Assembly: GCA_048264105.1 (NCBI GenBank)
Contig: JBLXDJ010000001.1
Location: 62,001 to 126,000, forward strand
Reading direction: 5' to 3'
DNA length: 64,000 nucleotides
Source of the DNA: Oceanospirillum sp048264105
Lineage (GTDB): Bacteria > Pseudomonadota > Gammaproteobacteria > Pseudomonadales > Halomonadaceae
Every line of letters starts with the position of its first letter. Position 1 is the first letter of the stretch. The translations under genes were made by a program, and so were the position numbers. The notes beneath the pieces were generated by a model. That model saw nothing but the letters and a program-made list of their open reading frames with translations, searched no databases and had not been told where the DNA came from. Positions 61,034 through 64,000 of this stretch are shown here, piece by piece.

Positions 61034-62557
61034 TTACCGGATGCTGATCATATCCTTATGATCCTGCAGGAACTCGATGGCGTAGTTGAGGGCTCCCGGA
61101 CTTTCTGCGTGGATCATCAGCAGGGTATCGCCCCGACTGATCTGGTGACCCAGCTTCACATCCAGTGTGACACCGGCGGCAGGATCTTCCGGTGCTCCCG
61201 CCAGTTTGGCCAGTTTTGCCAGATGACGGTTGTCGATATCGGTTACCGTACCGGAGTCTTCACTGCTCCAGCTGTATTGGTAGTGTGCAACGGGGGGGTG
61301 TTTAAAACCGCCCTGTACTTCACAAATCCGGAAGAATTTCTCCCAGGCGGCTCCCTGTTCCAGTGTTTCGGTCGCCAGTGCCAGGCCTTCGCCGACGGGG
61401 GCAAGGTCTGCCATCTCCAGAATTTTTCCCGCCAGTAAGAGCGCTCTCTCTTTCAAATCCTGGGGGGCGTTGGCTTCATTTTTCAGCACCCTGATAATAT
61501 CCTGCGCTTCCAGAGCGGGGCCGATGCCACGGCCTACCGGCTGAGTACCATCGGTGCAGATCACTTCAACGGTAAGCCCCAGAGCTTTGCCGGTGTTGAT
61601 CAGCAAGCCGGAGAGCAGATCGGCGGCCTCATCCGAGCGCACTTTGGCGGTCGGGCCAACGGGAATATCGATCAGCACATGGCTTGAGCCGGCGGCGATC
61701 TTTTTCGACAGCACAGAGGCGACCATCTGGCCTTCGCTGTCCAGATCCAGCTCCCGCTCGGCGCGGATCAGAATATCATCCGCCGGGCTGAGGTGAACCG
61801 AGCCACCCCAGGCGAGACAGCCGCCTTCCTGATGAACCACTTTTTTCAGCACCTCCAGATCCAGCTCGACATTGGTCATGGTGCTCATGGTGTCGGCGGT
61901 GCCTGCCGGTGAGGTGATCGCGCGGGATGAGGTTTTGGGCATAATGCCGCCACAGGCGGTGACAATACTGACCACGATAGGGGTGGTGCGGTTGCCGGGC
62001 AGGCCGCCAACGCAGTGTTTATCCACCACAAGTGATTGCTGCCAGTCCAGATTGTCACCGGCTTCCAGCATGGCGCGGGTCAGGCTGATAATCTCATCCT
62101 GATTCAGGCTGTCTCCGGCGCAGGCGGTAATAAAGGTCGCCAGATGCACATCGGCGTAAAGCCCTGCAATGATGTCCTGAATGATGCCGGTCATCTGTTC
62201 ATCGCTCAGGCGATGGCCGTAAACCTTGTGACGCAGGTGGCTTAAGGAGCGGATCGGTTTGGGATGGCAGACATGGACAATGCTGCCATCTGCCGCCTTC
62301 AGTGCGTTGGCGGCGGAGTTGGACAGGCCGATCTCGCCGGGGGCTAACAGGGTGTCGTTATCAACAATATGCAGGGTGGCGATGATCGTAGACTGGTCGT
62401 TATTGATCTGAACCCGGGAAGCGGTGCTGAAACCTTCGGCCCGACAGACATGGCTGTTGCGACGCAGATAAACGGTGGGTTCCTGATGGGTGTCGATGCC
62501 CAGTGAACGGATGATCAGTGGAAAGGGCTGGTTTTCGGTATCTATAACAGCTGTCAT
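61034..62557 (-). CDS. Thymidine/NMP phosphorylase-family enzyme (long form)
   Basis: At 507 residues it is longer than DeoA (about 440). An N-terminal extension (to about 85) precedes the family core: LYADVHLATFITACAGDSLN, VDKHCVGGLPGNRTTPIVVS, SSRAITSPAGTADTMSTMTN and VHQEGGCLAWGGSVHLSPAD. The form matches the archaeal AMP phosphorylase group, which releases ribose 1,5-bisphosphate from NMPs, more than DeoA. With the PRPP-synthetase-like neighbour it could form a nucleotide salvage pair. Confidence 0.85.
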   Translation of the reverse strand: MTAVIDTENQPFPLIIRSLGIDTHQEPTVYLRRNSHVCRAEGFSTASRVQINNDQSTIIATLHIVDNDTLLAPGEIGLSNSAANALKAADGSIVHVCHPKPIRSLSHLRHKVYGHRLSDEQMTGIIQDIIAGLYADVHLATFITACAGDSLNQDEIISLTRAMLEAGDNLDWQQSLVVDKHCVGGLPGNRTTPIVVSIVTACGGIMPKTSSRAITSPAGTADTMSTMTNVELDLEVLKKVVHQEGGCLAWGGSVHLSPADDILIRAERELDLDSEGQMVASVLSKKIAAGSSHVLIDIPVGPTAKVRSDEAADLLSGLLINTGKALGLTVEVICTDGTQPVGRGIGPALEAQDIIRVLKNEANAPQDLKERALLLAGKILEMADLAPVGEGLALATETLEQGAAWEKFFRICEVQGGFKHPPVAHYQYSWSSEDSGTVTDIDNRHLAKLAKLAGAPEDPAAGVTLDVKLGHQISRGDTLLMIHAESPGALNYAIEFLQDHKDMISIR

Positions 62558-62750
62558 ACGTCCCTCTCAGACAAGGCGATAAAACAGCATAGTAGACCCT
62601 TGATCAGAGCGTGACAATGGAGACCTTTGACGGCTCCCGGCGTAAGGTAGCCACACGGAATCAGGTGGCGCTTTTACTGAGAAAATAAGCGCTTAGCAAA
62701 CCCTGCATGCCGACAGAGCGATATTTTGCCTGTCCGGTATCCGGCTGTTC

Positions 62751-64000
62751 TTATATCGGCTGAGTGATCATCTTGCCCTGTTGCAGCAGATTACCGGCCG
62801 CATCGATATAACGGGAATCAACGTCACAGCACAGCACAAAGAGCTGGTTGTTGTGGTTGTAGGCCATGGCAAAGGTGACCTCGATACTGGCATCCGGCAG
62901 TGCAAGATAGGGGCGGGAGATGTAAACGCGATTGGGTGACTCAATCGCCCGCTGGAAATACTTGCGCCGTGCCCAGTTGGCACCCTGCGCCTGCTTGAGC
63001 GGGTGGTAGGCGTCACTTTCAGTATGGGAGGGCGCGATGGTACGGGTGATCTGATAACCCTGTTCGTCCAGCAGGAAAATACGGCGACAGCCCGGCTGCT
63101 CCAGTACGATCTTACTGCTGTCTTCAAAGCTGTTATCCAACCGGATCAGATCTGCACAGGCGGTCATCATGCTCTCAAACGTAACCAGCTGGGACTGAAA
63201 TTCGAGACGCCCCTGTCGCTGATGTTGGGTGTACTCGCGGTGCAGCTGACTGATACTGGCTGACAGATCGCCATGGCTGCGGCCATTCGCAGTGGGGCGG
63301 GCGAAATAATAGCCCTGCACCATATCAGCGTCGGTATCCATAGCCAGCAGGGCTTCATCCTGATTCTCAATACCTTCGATCAGCACCAGAGATTCTGTCT
63401 CCCTTAACAGGCTGACCAGCCTTGGAAAGATGCGTCGTGCCCGGGGCTGCTGATGGGCGTTGCGGATCATGGAGCGATCCAGTTTCACAATATTGGGGTT
63501 GATCTTCCAGATGCGGTCAAAGTTGGACTGGCCGGTGCCGAAGTCATCAATGGCCACCAGAAAGCCGGCGTTACGGAACTCCTGAACGAACTCGGCTAAA
63601 AGGAGTTCGTCGTGCACGGCATCCTCCAGAATTTCCAACACGATCTGTTGCGGCTGAAAGCCAAATTCGGCCAGCGTATGGCGAATACCGGCGGCATCCA
63701 TATTGCTCTGGCGGATCTCCTCACCACGGATATTCAGAAATAACCAGCCATCGGTGTGTCCCAGCAGGCGGAAATTCATCAGATGCAGGGCACGGCTGAC
63801 TCGGTCGAGATGACTGATCTGTGAAGGGGTACGGCACTGGGCAAACAGGGCTAAGGGCGATTCCGGCTCGTTACCTAAGTGAGGGCGCATCAGAGCCTCA
63901 TACCCTACGGTACGCTGGTGGGTCAGAGAGATAATCGGTTGGTAATGGCTGTGCAGCTCGTAACCTGAAAAGTGCCCGATAAAGCGATCCTGTTGCTTTT
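62751..64000 (-). CDS. EAL-domain c-di-GMP phosphodiesterase, N-terminus cut by window edge
   Basis: The minus frame is open from the right edge, so the start lies outside; an internal ATG at 63890 is not the start because YQPIISLTHQRTVGYEALMR precedes it. EAL residues are present: YEALMRP, FLNIRGEEIRQ (NxR), LEILEDAV (E), AIDDFGTGQSNF (DD), VKLDRSMI (K) and QGYYFARP (Q). After about residue 240 a YkuI_C-like sensor segment (LLDEQGYQITRTI, FAMAYNHNNQLFVL) follows. It should hydrolyse cyclic-di-GMP. Confidence 0.9.
   Translation of the reverse strand, partial: KQQDRFIGHFSGYELHSHYQPIISLTHQRTVGYEALMRPHLGNEPESPLALFAQCRTPSQISHLDRVSRALHLMNFRLLGHTDGWLFLNIRGEEIRQSNMDAAGIRHTLAEFGFQPQQIVLEILEDAVHDELLLAEFVQEFRNAGFLVAIDDFGTGQSNFDRIWKINPNIVKLDRSMIRNAHQQPRARRIFPRLVSLLRETESLVLIEGIENQDEALLAMDTDADMVQGYYFARPTANGRSHGDLSASISQLHREYTQHQRQGRLEFQSQLVTFESMMTACADLIRLDNSFEDSSKIVLEQPGCRRIFLLDEQGYQITRTIAPSHTESDAYHPLKQAQGANWARRKYFQRAIESPNRVYISRPYLALPDASIEVTFAMAYNHNNQLFVLCCDVDSRYIDAAGNLLQQGKMITQPI

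Noticed and set aside
1..64000. tRNA, rRNA, IS elements, prophage, integrase
   Set aside because: None was recognised on either strand.

Overview
The window reads as a chromosomal segment of a heterotrophic gammaproteobacterium, probably marine and close to the Oceanospirillales/Pseudomonas-like groups. The reasons are the mid-50s GC content as judged by eye, Pseudomonas-type polyamine genes (a SpuC-like transaminase, two SpuI/SpuB-type glutamine synthetases, PotFGHI), RadD, YehS, DUF3334 and DUF3461 proteins, and several chemoreceptors and phosphorelay proteins. No rRNA, tRNA, CRISPR array, transposase or prophage was seen. The genus is an inference only.

Left part (1-8.3 kb): a FIST sensor protein cut by the left edge, then an operon of three exported or membrane-linked redox proteins (sorbitol-dehydrogenase-type small subunit, GMC flavoprotein, Tat-exported multicopper oxidase). 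Next come an isochorismatase-like hydrolase divergent from a GlxA-type AraC regulator, and a LuxR-type regulator.

Centre-left (8.3-28.3 kb): a large polyamine (putrescine/spermidine) uptake and breakdown region. A SpuC-like aminotransferase and a glutamine-synthetase/PotF-G-H-I operon diverge from a GntR regulator gene, and both flanks of that gene carry clusters of a TGTGATCACA operator-like palindrome. Two glutamine amidotransferases flank a chemoreceptor. A second polyamine binding protein and a second gamma-glutamylpolyamine synthetase follow, then a PuuB-type oxidase with TetR and cupin genes. A PuuC-type aldehyde dehydrogenase (36.9-38.4 kb) and a beta-alanine transaminase/malonate-semialdehyde dehydrogenase pair (42.1-45.1 kb, divergent from a LysR gene) would complete breakdown of the putrescine and aminopropyl parts.

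Centre (28.6-41.8 kb): a BarA-like hybrid kinase with a response regulator of unknown output, a Na/phosphate cotransporter, a TetR regulator with a perfect 15-bp inverted repeat at its promoter, a DUF2867 gene, a small zinc-ribbon-like protein, and a dCache chemoreceptor.

Right part (45-64 kb): a lower-GC Gabija-type defence operon (OLD/TOPRIM nuclease plus UvrD-like helicase). It is preceded by two inverted repeats of matching geometry and by REP-like hairpins with compensatory changes. Small housekeeping and stress genes follow: LysE exporters, a WYL regulator, a VOC protein, RadD, HigBA toxin-antitoxin, DUF3334, YehS, a SLC13 transporter and DUF3461. Last are a PRPP-synthetase-like protein paired with a long nucleoside/NMP-phosphorylase-family enzyme, and an EAL phosphodiesterase cut by the right edge.

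A recurring feature not explained by the genes is a set of short tandem repeats (7 to 24 bp) that begin at, or run across, stop codons. It is seen at five unrelated genes, with weaker cases elsewhere.
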